Under the pieces are notes generated by a model, which was not told the origin of the DNA, made no database searches, and saw only the letters and a list, made by a program, of their open reading frames with translations. Of a stretch of 64,000 nt of DNA, positions 37,407 through 45,690 are shown piece after piece (the first letter of the stretch is position 1; each line of letters begins with the position of its first letter). The stretch covers positions 1 to 64,000 of the IMG/VR virus record IMGVR_UViG_3300023171_000008; one strand, given 5' to 3'. The position numbers and the translations under genes were made by a program. Source of the stretch: a virus.

Positions 37407-38375
37407 TTATAATTCCATCATTATATTAATAGGAGTTTTACCTTGTAATACTACTCCACATGCAATAGCCGGTTTTTTATTTTCTTTAGCATAAGCCATA
37501 GCATATGATTTATGATCTATACCACAACCTACCTGCATTCCAAAGATTTTAAATTTAGAACCAACGTACCATTCAGTATAACATTGTGTATGTAAATGAC
37601 CCTGTACTATAGATTGTAAATCAGATTTAACTCTATTTCTAGCAGTACCACCTTCACCGTGTATATATAATACATCATCAATTTCAATTGATTCAGTAAA
37701 GTTCCAATTAGGAGTTCCTAATACTTCAGCATAATCTTTAATCCAACGTTTAGACAAACCACTTGAATGTGCTTTACGCATTATTATACGGTCGTGATTT
37801 CCGATTATAACCGTTGCTTTAGGAAATGCTTTGTACCATTTAGATACTTCATAAATAGCTCGTTCTAATTCTTGTCCTGCACTATGTCCATCTGGATCAG
37901 ATTCATGATAAGAAGACGCATGATTGTCTATTATATCACCTATAAATATTACTTCATCACAATTATATAACTTGTAAGTATTTAAACAATGTTCTAAATA
38001 ACCATCTAAACTAAATGGTAAATGTAAATCTCCAATTACTAAAACATTTTTACCAGTTATAGATTTATTAACAGTTGGTTCTTTTTGCCAAGCAATACCT
38101 TTAATGTTTTTAAAAGCCTCTCTAAATGAATTTGATTTATTATCTTTAATTAACTCTTTAGCAAATATTGCTCTTTCTGAAAAGTCTTTATCTAAATTTC
38201 TTTTAACTTCTTTAGTAGCATCATCAATAACTTTTACAAACTGTTTTATATCTCTTAATGCTTCAACTGCTAAATGGTAATCTATATTTAATCTTTGTGA
38301 TAATATATAAGGAGATTTTTTCAAATAACCTCTATGATTTAATAACCAACTTTTAATATCATTTAATTCTTCCAT
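37407..38375 (-). CDS. metallophosphoesterase in late region
   Basis: A 322-aa calcineurin-like phosphoesterase. Motifs in order: VIGDLHLPF, FIGDIIDNH, IIGNHDR and QGHLHTQ, with IHGEGG before the last. The first ~105 residues form a helical N-terminal domain of unknown role. It has its own promoter and is followed by a short terminator, so it may be expressed apart from its neighbours. It is the second metallophosphoesterase in the window; the two are of different size. Possible substrates are nucleotides, nucleic-acid ends or phosphoproteins; none can be assigned. Confidence 0.82.
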   Translation of the reverse strand: MEELNDIKSWLLNHRGYLKKSPYILSQRLNIDYHLAVEALRDIKQFVKVIDDATKEVKRNLDKDFSERAIFAKELIKDNKSNSFREAFKNIKGIAWQKEPTVNKSITGKNVLVIGDLHLPFSLDGYLEHCLNTYKLYNCDEVIFIGDIIDNHASSYHESDPDGHSAGQELERAIYEVSKWYKAFPKATVIIGNHDRIIMRKAHSSGLSKRWIKDYAEVLGTPNWNFTESIEIDDVLYIHGEGGTARNRVKSDLQSIVQGHLHTQCYTEWYVGSKFKIFGMQVGCGIDHKSYAMAYAKENKKPAIACGVVLQGKTPINIMMEL

Positions 38376-38397
38376 AAATTCTTTTAATATTTAAATA

Positions 38398-38429
38398 CAA
38401 AGGTAATACAAATATTTGATATTTCCAAA
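38398..38429 (-). promoter_or_regulatory. Bacteroidetes-type promoter for metallophosphoesterase gene
   Basis: On the - strand TTTG (38429-38426), 20 bp, then TACCTTTG (38405-38398). The extended core is TATTACCTTTGTA, matching the other promoters apart from the two free positions. The ATG (38375) lies 22 nt downstream of the -7 box. Confidence 0.82.
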
Positions 38430-38461
38430 TAAAATTGTATTTATTTTATATTTAAATCTAA

Positions 38462-39109
38462 TTATTTCTTAATAGAGAATAATGGAATAGTATATCCTAC
38501 TGAAATATAACCATCTTTTGAATACGATGCCGATAATATATTCTTCTTACCAATTAAATCTAATTTAACTGCTGGATCAAATTTAGTTAAATCTTTAGTA
38601 GATGATAATTGTAATCCTGCATTTAAACTAAATACTCTTTCTTTAGGTTTAGGTATATTTACTGGTACAATTAAAGTTTTAGATTTAATTGTATAATCAG
38701 GTTTAATATCTAATAGTTTACCTTGTGTTTTAGCTTTAATAACTATCTTAACATTGTCATCTTCAAATGGAGTTTCATAATCATTAATAGTAATAGCATC
38801 ACTATATAACTTTAATTGACTATTTTCTTTCTTAACTAAATCAGTTTCATTCTGTAAAGCTAAATACTTTTCCATTAATTCTTGATTAACTTGTGGAATA
38901 GTTATAACTGTATCTCTCCATTTAATAACTGTTTTTAAAGTAGTACTTTGAGGAGTTAATACTTGTGGTGAGTCAAAATGACCTTTGACTTCAGGAGTTG
39001 TTACTGTAACTGTAGTAGGAACTACTTCACATGTTTTAGTACATCTTCCTATACTAAATGAAGTTATTAATAATATAATTAGTCCTAATATATATAAATT
39101 TCTATTCAT
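38462..39109 (-). CDS. membrane-anchored protein of the lysis cassette, spanin-like candidate
   Basis: A 215-aa protein with an N-terminal hydrophobic anchor (LYILGLIILLITSFSIG), Cys residues just after it (RCTKTC), a Pro/Thr/Val-rich stretch, a short coiled coil around residues 75-100 and a beta-rich C-terminal half (about 110-215). The pattern (anchor, coiled coil, envelope-facing domain) suits a spanin-like protein disrupting the outer membrane, and the endopeptidase gene lies 2 bp upstream. The Cys context (SIGRC) is not a canonical lipobox. The assignment is tentative. Confidence 0.45.
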   Translation of the reverse strand: MNRNLYILGLIILLITSFSIGRCTKTCEVVPTTVTVTTPEVKGHFDSPQVLTPQSTTLKTVIKWRDTVITIPQVNQELMEKYLALQNETDLVKKENSQLKLYSDAITINDYETPFEDDNVKIVIKAKTQGKLLDIKPDYTIKSKTLIVPVNIPKPKERVFSLNAGLQLSSTKDLTKFDPAVKLDLIGKKNILSASYSKDGYISVGYTIPLFSIKK

Positions 39110-39111
39110 AA

Positions 39112-39534
39112 TTATAATTTTAATTCAAAATGTGGTTTGTCAATTATGCTTTTCCATGACCCACCCCACTCTACTTTTATTCCTAAACATTTAGCAGTTG
39201 CTAATATATGAGCAGCTATTACTTTAAGATTATCTCCTTTATCATTTAAATCTAAAGATCCATTTACAAAAGGATATAAATCTACTGCATATCCATAACC
39301 ATCTGCTTTAACTTGATGATTTGATTTATTTTTAATTCCATCAGCTTTTGTAACTATTGGACCTTTAGTAGTTCTACCTTTAGCATATAATTCCTGCTGT
39401 TCTTTAGTAGTACGTACTCCATTAGTTAATGTAAAGTCTACAGGTGTATTTTTAATAGCTTCAGTTAAAACTTTAACTAAACTAGGATGTATTCCTTTTA
39501 AAGTATCTAAACTTCTTTGACTAAATTTTGACAT
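39112..39534 (-). CDS. peptidase M15 endolysin (L-Ala-D-Glu or D-Ala-D-Ala type)
   Basis: A 140-aa peptidoglycan peptidase of the M15 family. Zinc ligands: H73 in SNHQ, D85 in AVDLYP, H135 in KPHFEL; TNGVRTTKEQQELYAKGRT is the conserved N-terminal helix-loop. The fold and length match the C-type endolysins of phages such as T5. No signal peptide is visible, so release needs a holin; membrane proteins that may serve lie just upstream. This is the clearest lysis gene in the window. Confidence 0.88.
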   Translation of the reverse strand: MSKFSQRSLDTLKGIHPSLVKVLTEAIKNTPVDFTLTNGVRTTKEQQELYAKGRTTKGPIVTKADGIKNKSNHQVKADGYGYAVDLYPFVNGSLDLNDKGDNLKVIAAHILATAKCLGIKVEWGGSWKSIIDKPHFELKL

Positions 39535-39541
39535 AATTTTA

Positions 39542-39757
39542 TTATCTAATTCCTAATTCTTTTTGAAGATTAATTAATTCCATTTTCTCACTTTCATAAT
39601 GATTAATCTTTTGAGATAATACTTGGTTTAAACTGTCAATCTTACAAGTATCTTCATAAGTTGCATTATATAATTGTAATTCTACTACTTTACTTCTTGG
39701 AGTAAAAGTAAATAAAGCAACTGTTACTATTGATATTATATATCCTATTGTCTTCAT
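39542..39757 (-). CDS. small membrane-anchored coiled-coil protein
   Basis: A 71-aa protein with one N-terminal hydrophobic segment (IGYIISIVTVALFTF) and a C-terminal coiled-coil helix (SLNQVLSQKINHYESEK). It overlaps the next upstream gene by 4 bp and lies 7 bp before the endolysin. Its size and topology suit a spanin partner or an accessory lysis protein. Confidence 0.5.
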   Translation of the reverse strand: MKTIGYIISIVTVALFTFTPRSKVVELQLYNATYEDTCKIDSLNQVLSQKINHYESEKMELINLQKELGIR

Positions 39758-40107
39758 TGTTTTACTTTTTTATACTTTTTAGTGTAAAATAAAATATCTC
39801 TAACTTGTTCTTCATTTTTTTCAACGTATTTAATATGTGCTTCTGTAGTTGCTCTGATGATAGAATCTTTGGAATTATTAAGATACTCAAGTCTGCTAAT
39901 ACGGCCATTATAAGATATGATAAGTTCATTCTTTTCTTTAGTAAATTCATTTTTTTGATCAATTAATTGATTTTCGTAACTTTTACGACCAAAAAATATT
40001 ATAAGTCCTGCTATTAATCCCAAAGCTCCAGTTATATAAGCTAACTTTTTTTTATCTGTTAAACTAATCCATTTATCTAATAAATCAGTAATCCATTTTA
40101 TTTCCAT
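39754..40107 (-). CDS. Rz-like (i-spanin-like) membrane protein
   Basis: A 117-aa protein with a transmembrane segment at about residues 23-40 (LAYITGALGLIAGLIIFFG) and a long Lys/Glu-rich coiled coil after it, the usual build of an inner-membrane spanin. It lies directly upstream of the small coiled-coil protein and near the endolysin. No outer-membrane partner of Rz1 type with a canonical lipobox was found embedded in it or beside it. Confidence 0.5.
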   Translation of the reverse strand: MEIKWITDLLDKWISLTDKKKLAYITGALGLIAGLIIFFGRKSYENQLIDQKNEFTKEKNELIISYNGRISRLEYLNNSKDSIIRATTEAHIKYVEKNEEQVRDILFYTKKYKKVKQ

Positions 40108-40472
40108 TTTTTAATAGTATATAATTTATAACTTACTTCAATAATAGCTGCGATAGTACTTGAATACAAAATTGCAACTAAAGGTGTTACATACCAGTGA
40201 TAATAAGCTACAGGATCTAATCCAAATAATTTAGAATATGTATTTAATAGTAATATAAATATTAAACCATATAATAATCTTTTACTAATCCAATACCAAG
40301 TATTACTATTAAGTAACATAAAAATTAATAACATTAGAAGAATTACATTATCTATAATGGGTTGCCAAAATAAATATAAATTCCAATTTTTACATGAAAA
40401 TTTAAATGAAAATATTAATATTAACGTTATTATATAAGGAAATAATTCTCCTAATGTTATTGTTTTATTCAT
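40098..40472 (-). CDS. multi-pass membrane protein, holin candidate
   Basis: A 124-aa protein with four likely transmembrane segments (around residues 9-23, 36-56, 62-80 and 93-113). Small multi-pass membrane proteins next to an endolysin and spanin-like proteins are commonly holins. It overlaps the spanin-like gene by 10 bp. The C-terminus is basic (YKLYTIKKWK), as in many holins. Confidence 0.5.
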   Translation of the reverse strand: MNKTITLGELFPYIITLILIFSFKFSCKNWNLYLFWQPIIDNVILLMLLIFMLLNSNTWYWISKRLLYGLIFILLLNTYSKLFGLDPVAYYHWYVTPLVAILYSSTIAAIIEVSYKLYTIKKWK

Positions 40473-40475
40473 ATA

Positions 40476-40694
40476 CTATTTCTTAGGAAACATTGGTTTG
40501 TTTGGATTAATTGGTGTTAAACCATCCATTTGCAAATTAGATAAACTAACTATATTAGGTAAATCTGTTGTAGTATATATTTCTTTAAATATATAATGTT
40601 GATCTAAATCATTACTATACGAAGAAGTATATACTTCATTGTTATCATTTGCAAAATAAAGTGCTGTATGTTCTGATACTTTTTTAAAATCCAT
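40476..40694 (-). CDS. small hypothetical protein
   Basis: A 72-aa soluble protein, with the N-terminal half acidic and aromatic (ALYFANDNNEVYTSSYSND) and a Pro/Asn-rich end (PINPNKPMFPKK). It lies between two multi-pass membrane proteins; no motif is recognised. Confidence 0.5.
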   Translation of the reverse strand: MDFKKVSEHTALYFANDNNEVYTSSYSNDLDQHYIFKEIYTTTDLPNIVSLSNLQMDGLTPINPNKPMFPKK

Positions 40695-40697
40695 TAT

Positions 40698-41123
40698 TTA
40701 AATTTGTTTTTTAATTTTTTTAATTAATGATGGTAATCCCCAATATCCAAACGCTATTACGAATATAGCTAATCCAGATAATGATACAATACCATAAAGC
40801 TTTTCAGGTATTTTCACAAATATAGAAGATAACGAAAACAATCCACTTGTAATTATAGATGCAATAACTGCACCTTTAATTGTTCTTTCTTCTTCTTGAT
40901 TAGCTGAATCTCCTGATTGATGATTTTGTCCCTGTAATATATTTATACCTACAGAAGCACCATATCCAAGTCCTATAGCTACAGCAGAAATTACAAACCA
41001 TATTGTTATTTTATCTCCTGTAGAACCACCTATACCTATATAGCCTGCACCTGCAATAATAAAAATTGCTACCGATACACCTACTAAGTAGTTAACTAAA
41101 TCTGTTCTTTTAATTGTACTCAT
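40698..41123 (-). CDS. multi-pass membrane protein, second holin candidate
   Basis: A 141-aa protein with about four hydrophobic segments (around residues 12-30, 40-60, 85-101 and 110-128) and a hydrophilic loop (QGQNHQSGDSANQEEE) in the middle. The C-terminus is strongly basic (LIKKIKKQI). It lies upstream of the lysis genes and may be the holin or an antiholin partner of the other membrane protein. Confidence 0.5.
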   Translation of the reverse strand: MSTIKRTDLVNYLVGVSVAIFIIAGAGYIGIGGSTGDKITIWFVISAVAIGLGYGASVGINILQGQNHQSGDSANQEEERTIKGAVIASIITSGLFSLSSIFVKIPEKLYGIVSLSGLAIFVIAFGYWGLPSLIKKIKKQI

Positions 41124-41132
41124 ATTATAATT

Positions 41133-41462
41133 TTAAGAAATTAAAGTAGGTAAATAAAATGGTGCTATACTTGTGTATGCTCCACCATAACCTACTGCTT
41201 CAAAAGTAATTTGTAAATAAACTGGTTGTAAACTTAAGAGATTTCCTACATTAAAAGTTGCTACATCTGTACCCACTAAAGTTAAAGTTTGAATTATTGT
41301 ATTATTTATATCTCTAATTATAAATCTTCGAGCATAGAAATCACTACGAGTAATTACTGGATCGCTTATATCATAGTTAGAGGTATCTGTAAGTGTTAAT
41401 ACACTTGATGTAAGAATGCTACCTGAGATAGCTTTTGAAAAAGAAGCATTGAATTGTGCCAT
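41133..41462 (-). CDS. small virion-surface or fibre-associated protein
   Basis: A 109-aa, beta-rich protein with many Thr, Ser, Ile and Val and no charged clusters (SISGSILTSS-like start). It lies between fibre genes and the lysis cassette and may be a fibre tip or chaperone. No specific family is recognised. Confidence 0.5.
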   Translation of the reverse strand: MAQFNASFSKAISGSILTSSVLTLTDTSNYDISDPVITRSDFYARRFIIRDINNTIIQTLTLVGTDVATFNVGNLLSLQPVYLQITFEAVGYGGAYTSIAPFYLPTLIS

Positions 41463-41483
41463 TTGTATAAAAAGAATTATTGG

Positions 41484-41942
41484 TTAACGTATTGCTGTGT
41501 AAAAATATGTGGCTAAACCTGCCAAAGGCAAACTTCTATAATTAACGGTAAATGTTGTAGCGTTTATATTACTTATCCATCTATCGCCTATTGCTCCTTG
41601 TTGTGATAATGCCTCTAATAATATTCCTGAAGGTATATAAGGTAATCCGTGAGAAACAGTATAAGTTAAAGTTAGTAAAGCTACAGTAATACTAAAAGTT
41701 CCAGTTGAGTAATTATTATTTCTCATTCTTGTCCATCTACCTACGCTCATACCAGATACTTGAATGTAGTTAATTCCATCTGCTGTATTGACAGCCGTAG
41801 AAGACCATCTATAATTTCCTCCACCTCTATCGTCTGGATTTACACCATACGCAACATAGACTACCACTCCTTCTGTACCTGCTTGTAAAGCTAAATCTGC
41901 AAGGCTATCAAAAGCCTGTCCTGTCATTGTAATATAAGCCAT
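41484..41942 (-). CDS. small fibre / tailspike-like protein
   Basis: A 152-aa protein. The N-terminal half reads DSLADLALQAGTEGVVVYV, then RGGGNYRWSS and GRWTRMRN, the signature of tailspike and fibre N-terminal domains that precede a beta-helix. The C-terminal half has the HGLPYIPSGILLEA pattern also found at the end of the 1247-aa fibre (HGLGVTPTYARADA). It is probably a separate fibre subunit or a host-adaptation module. Confidence 0.6.
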   Translation of the reverse strand: MAYITMTGQAFDSLADLALQAGTEGVVVYVAYGVNPDDRGGGNYRWSSTAVNTADGINYIQVSGMSVGRWTRMRNNNYSTGTFSITVALLTLTYTVSHGLPYIPSGILLEALSQQGAIGDRWISNINATTFTVNYRSLPLAGLATYFYTAIR

Positions 41943-41945
41943 ATT

Positions 41946-44900
41946 TTATTTAAAAGCTATCCAACCCCAAGATAGATTATTAGTTCCAGATGCAGGGGCT
42001 ACGCTATAAGTTATTATAATGTTTGTTGCATCCCATGTTACAAATTGAATTCCTGCTGAAGCAGCATTTTTTGCATCTGCTCTTGCGTAAGTTGGTGTTA
42101 CTCCTAATCCATGAGGAATATTATATGTAATAGTACTTCCTCCAACTCCACTTTGAGTATTTGTTCCTTTTGTATTTAAACCATCTACATAACCTTTATT
42201 TGCAGCTTGTGTTGCTGTTGTAGGAGTTGGTACTATAGGACTAAAAGTAAATGTTCCTACACCTGTAGTCCTGTCAAAAGATAACCAAGTAGCTGAAAGG
42301 TCATAACTTTGTATAGCTAAATTACTTGTTGTATTAGAAGGCCTTAAGCTGTTAAAATAACCACTTGTAGCAAAAATACGCATTGCTCTGTTTGTTACTC
42401 CCCCTATACTTATTGTATTATCCCCACTAAATACTAAAGTACTACCAATTGTAAAACCACTACTAAAAGTGTTCATTGCAGTCCACGTATTAGTAGAAGC
42501 TAAAGTACCCTTTAAATTTAAAGCAGTTAGAATATTACCACTACTTAGTAAATTAGTGCTTGATGCAGTAGGTACACTATCCGTTAACACAGAAATTACA
42601 GAACCTGTTACATCTATAGGAGTAGTTCCTGTATAAGTAGTTCCTCCTCCACCTCCTGAAATTGTACCTAAATCCGCATAACCATCTACACCTGTATTAA
42701 ATGTAGAACCATTAACTTTAACTCCTATAGTTAAGTTACCTGGACTTGTAGGTATACTTAATGCAGGAGATGTACTATTTAAAACTGTTTGTAAAGTAGT
42801 GCTTTTATAATCATAATCGTAACGCCTGTCAGGAGAACCGCCTGAGTAATAATAACCCCCGTTACCTGTAGGTGTTACGGCTTGAAAATTAGTAAAATCA
42901 TTGTATTTAACAATATACAATTTACCATTAACCGAGTTTAATTCTTCATTTAAATAAATAAAACCCTCTTTAGAAATACTATTGTTGTCAGTAATTCTCG
43001 TTGTTGTTGAGCCTGAAAAATTACTAATAGGTACACTTTCTTTTACAGTTAAATCAGATGTATCTATGCGTATTAACAAATGATTTGTTGTCGTGCCTGC
43101 TGTTGCTGTATGTATAATTAATTGACCTTGAAACAAACCTATCCAGTGAGGGTAAATAGTCATTCCTGACGTTGCTCCGGTGCTTACCCTTGTACTTGGC
43201 ATGTTTCTAACTAACTTACCACTTATAGCGTTATAAACATCTAAACCTATAAAGTTATTTAATATATCAGTAGTCCCTGTGGTATATGTGGGGATATAAA
43301 TATCTCCTTTGTATAAACAAAACGGTACACTTGATAAAAGTCTTTTAGTTGATCCTGTGCTTAAAGTTGACGATAATATAGTTAAATTATCAAGATTTAA
43401 ATCAGTTCTAACTAATGAACCACCTGTAGTTGATGACGTAGATAAAACTGAAAATACACCATCATCTGAAACTTGTATATCTCCTGTACTTCCAGCAATT
43501 CCTGTTAACTCAATAACTTTAAAATCGTTTAAATTATAAGGATTTATTTTTATTAGTTGCGTTTTAGCTAATGCCGCATCTACTCCAAGTCTTGTATTCA
43601 TATACAAATACTCTTTGTAAAACCTGCAACCATGAACTGCATACATATTGTTGCCTGAATCTCTGTAAACTAAATCTGTATATTCTTTGTAGTCGAAATC
43701 AATAATTTTTATAACTCCATCCTGCATGTCTGCTTTTAAAATAAGCACATACAAATTAGCACCTGTAGTATAACTGGTAGTACCATGTATAATTATATCA
43801 TTACCATTTACATAAACCCAATTAGTTAATAGTCTTGGATATGTAGCGCGACTTGGAACGTAAGGGGTAATATCTAAATATCTTTCTACTCCATCGCTGC
43901 CAATATAATACATACTACGCCCATCAAATAAATTGTTAGGCACGTCATATTTAAATAAACTGTTTGCGATAAATAAATCATCTGATAACCCTGTGTGTCC
44001 TGTGATATCTTCAAGTAAAGCTATCTCTCCGTCTTTATCAGGTAAATAATAATCATGCGATTCAGTCATTAAAGATCTGCTTAAACCTACAGCAATTCCA
44101 GTTTTATCACCAAAAAGAAATCTTGTTCCGTTGTCAGATAAAGAAGATAAATAATCTGTGCCATCTGTAAAATTAATAGTAGCCCCTGAAGCTCCATAAT
44201 CAATATTTACATCCCCAGTAACAGGATTGTCTTCTGTAGTACCTGTAATTGGTATAAACTGACTGCCTAATTGAGTATCTAAATCAATATTACCGTTTAA
44301 ATCTGCTTCTACACCATTTACGGTTAAAGCATTATATTTCCCGTTTACCTTAAAATCAGGCTGTGATATATCTAAATTAAATTCGTCGTTGAAACTAAAA
44401 ATAGCCTGGTCAGCAGGATTGCCTCCTTTAAATATAGCAGCTCTTTCATTATCGAATATTATGTCATTATTATTACCTGTATGATTTCCGTTGCTTAAAA
44501 CGCTCTCAAGGTTTTGTGATACTCCACTCCCAGATATTGTTAAAGGTATTACACCATTAGTCCCTGCTCTTACAGCAATGGCACCATTTACAGAAATACC
44601 TAAAGCTAAAGTATTATTAACAATTTCTGAGTTAGGTAGTTCATAAAACTTAGCTGTTCCTGTTAAGTTGTTAGAACCTATTTTACCCTGTACTCCTGTA
44701 GGACTTGTTTTTAAAGTTAGTCCTGAAGTATCTAACGTACCTGAAACTGTATTTGCTCCTCCTGTATACGATACATTAACTGCTCCTGTAGTTATTATTG
44801 TTTTACCTGAAGGTGCAATTAGATTTATAGAATTATTAGCAGTATTACCTAAAGCAAGAACACTTGCTAAATCCTGCCCTGGACTAACTTCACTATTTGT

Positions 44901-45689
44901 ACTTGTTGCAAAATCTTCTGTAACTAATTGTTCTCCTGACCCTCCATATATACCATTTTCTCCTATAAACTGAACTAAATATAATACCCCTTCTTGTGTA
45001 TAGCTGAAGTAATATATTAATTCATCATTAGATAAATCTCTTGAAACACTATTTGCTGCTGTTACATAATCTCCATCAGCTAATTCTCCTAAAGATATAG
45101 TACGAGTATTAGGGTCATTCGTAACATCTTCTACAGTAGTTGCATTAGAACTAAGTAATTTAAACATTGATGCACTTGTAGCTGTTCCTGTAGGGTTTAT
45201 ACCTGTACTATTTCCCCATACCCCCGTACCACCTATAAACGCATATACTAAACGATTACTATTACCATTAGCTAAATTTTCAGTAACTTGTATATATACA
45301 GGTTTAGTAGTTTCTGTAACTGTAAATGAACCATTAGGTATTCTATTATTTTGATTTATAAAAGTTTGGATATTATTACCAACAGTAGTATTAAATTGAG
45401 CGGTATAATTTACAAATAAACCAGTATGATTAATAATAGGTTTTTTTGCTACTAAATTAATATCTTCTATTCCATTTTCAAACCAATATTCAACTACATG
45501 ACCCCCTATAAAATATAATCCAGAAGAATCATAAATAGGATTCTCTACAATAAGAACAGTTCTACCTACCTCTCTTAAATTAGCTGTTGCTGTTAATGCA
45601 TCTTGTATAGTTGCATAAGGACCTTTTTGTTTATCAGCACTTGCATTAGGATTTACTACTTTTAATTTTTCTGTTATTTCAAAAGCCAT
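41946..45689 (-). CDS. large tail fibre / receptor-binding protein with beta-propeller region
   Basis: A 1247-aa fibre. The N-terminal ~90 residues (KVVNPNASADKQKGPYATIQ, then ANLREVGRTVLIVEN, VEYWFENGI) are a virion-anchoring domain shared with the 540-aa fibre. A long beta-rich shaft follows. About residues 570-945 look like a beta-propeller, with repeated units such as NDIIIHG, EYLYMN, GDIYIPTY, GQLIIHTA and GFIYLNEEL. A triple-strand shaft (VPTPTTATQAANKGYVDGLN) and a C-terminal HGLGVTPTYARADA knob end the protein. The base composition is richer in G and C than that of the neighbours, which suggests host-range module exchange. Confidence 0.72.
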   Translation of the reverse strand: MAFEITEKLKVVNPNASADKQKGPYATIQDALTATANLREVGRTVLIVENPIYDSSGLYFIGGHVVEYWFENGIEDINLVAKKPIINHTGLFVNYTAQFNTTVGNNIQTFINQNNRIPNGSFTVTETTKPVYIQVTENLANGNSNRLVYAFIGGTGVWGNSTGINPTGTATSASMFKLLSSNATTVEDVTNDPNTRTISLGELADGDYVTAANSVSRDLSNDELIYYFSYTQEGVLYLVQFIGENGIYGGSGEQLVTEDFATSTNSEVSPGQDLASVLALGNTANNSINLIAPSGKTIITTGAVNVSYTGGANTVSGTLDTSGLTLKTSPTGVQGKIGSNNLTGTAKFYELPNSEIVNNTLALGISVNGAIAVRAGTNGVIPLTISGSGVSQNLESVLSNGNHTGNNNDIIFDNERAAIFKGGNPADQAIFSFNDEFNLDISQPDFKVNGKYNALTVNGVEADLNGNIDLDTQLGSQFIPITGTTEDNPVTGDVNIDYGASGATINFTDGTDYLSSLSDNGTRFLFGDKTGIAVGLSRSLMTESHDYYLPDKDGEIALLEDITGHTGLSDDLFIANSLFKYDVPNNLFDGRSMYYIGSDGVERYLDITPYVPSRATYPRLLTNWVYVNGNDIIIHGTTSYTTGANLYVLILKADMQDGVIKIIDFDYKEYTDLVYRDSGNNMYAVHGCRFYKEYLYMNTRLGVDAALAKTQLIKINPYNLNDFKVIELTGIAGSTGDIQVSDDGVFSVLSTSSTTGGSLVRTDLNLDNLTILSSTLSTGSTKRLLSSVPFCLYKGDIYIPTYTTGTTDILNNFIGLDVYNAISGKLVRNMPSTRVSTGATSGMTIYPHWIGLFQGQLIIHTATAGTTTNHLLIRIDTSDLTVKESVPISNFSGSTTTRITDNNSISKEGFIYLNEELNSVNGKLYIVKYNDFTNFQAVTPTGNGGYYYSGGSPDRRYDYDYKSTTLQTVLNSTSPALSIPTSPGNLTIGVKVNGSTFNTGVDGYADLGTISGGGGGTTYTGTTPIDVTGSVISVLTDSVPTASSTNLLSSGNILTALNLKGTLASTNTWTAMNTFSSGFTIGSTLVFSGDNTISIGGVTNRAMRIFATSGYFNSLRPSNTTSNLAIQSYDLSATWLSFDRTTGVGTFTFSPIVPTPTTATQAANKGYVDGLNTKGTNTQSGVGGSTITYNIPHGLGVTPTYARADAKNAASAGIQFVTWDATNIIITYSVAPASGTNNLSWGWIAFK

Positions 45690-45690
45690 A

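Noticed and set aside
39762-39962. A 66-codon - strand frame embedded within the spanin-like gene, as an Rz1-type gene
   Set aside because: It has a hydrophobic start, but no Cys and no lipobox, and no coupling signal. It is most likely a shadow frame.
44668-44973. A + strand frame opposite the large fibre gene
   Set aside because: It is antisense to a well-supported fibre gene, without neighbours on that strand or a start signal. Similar antisense frames in groEL (61156-61347, 62008-62355) were rejected for the same reason.
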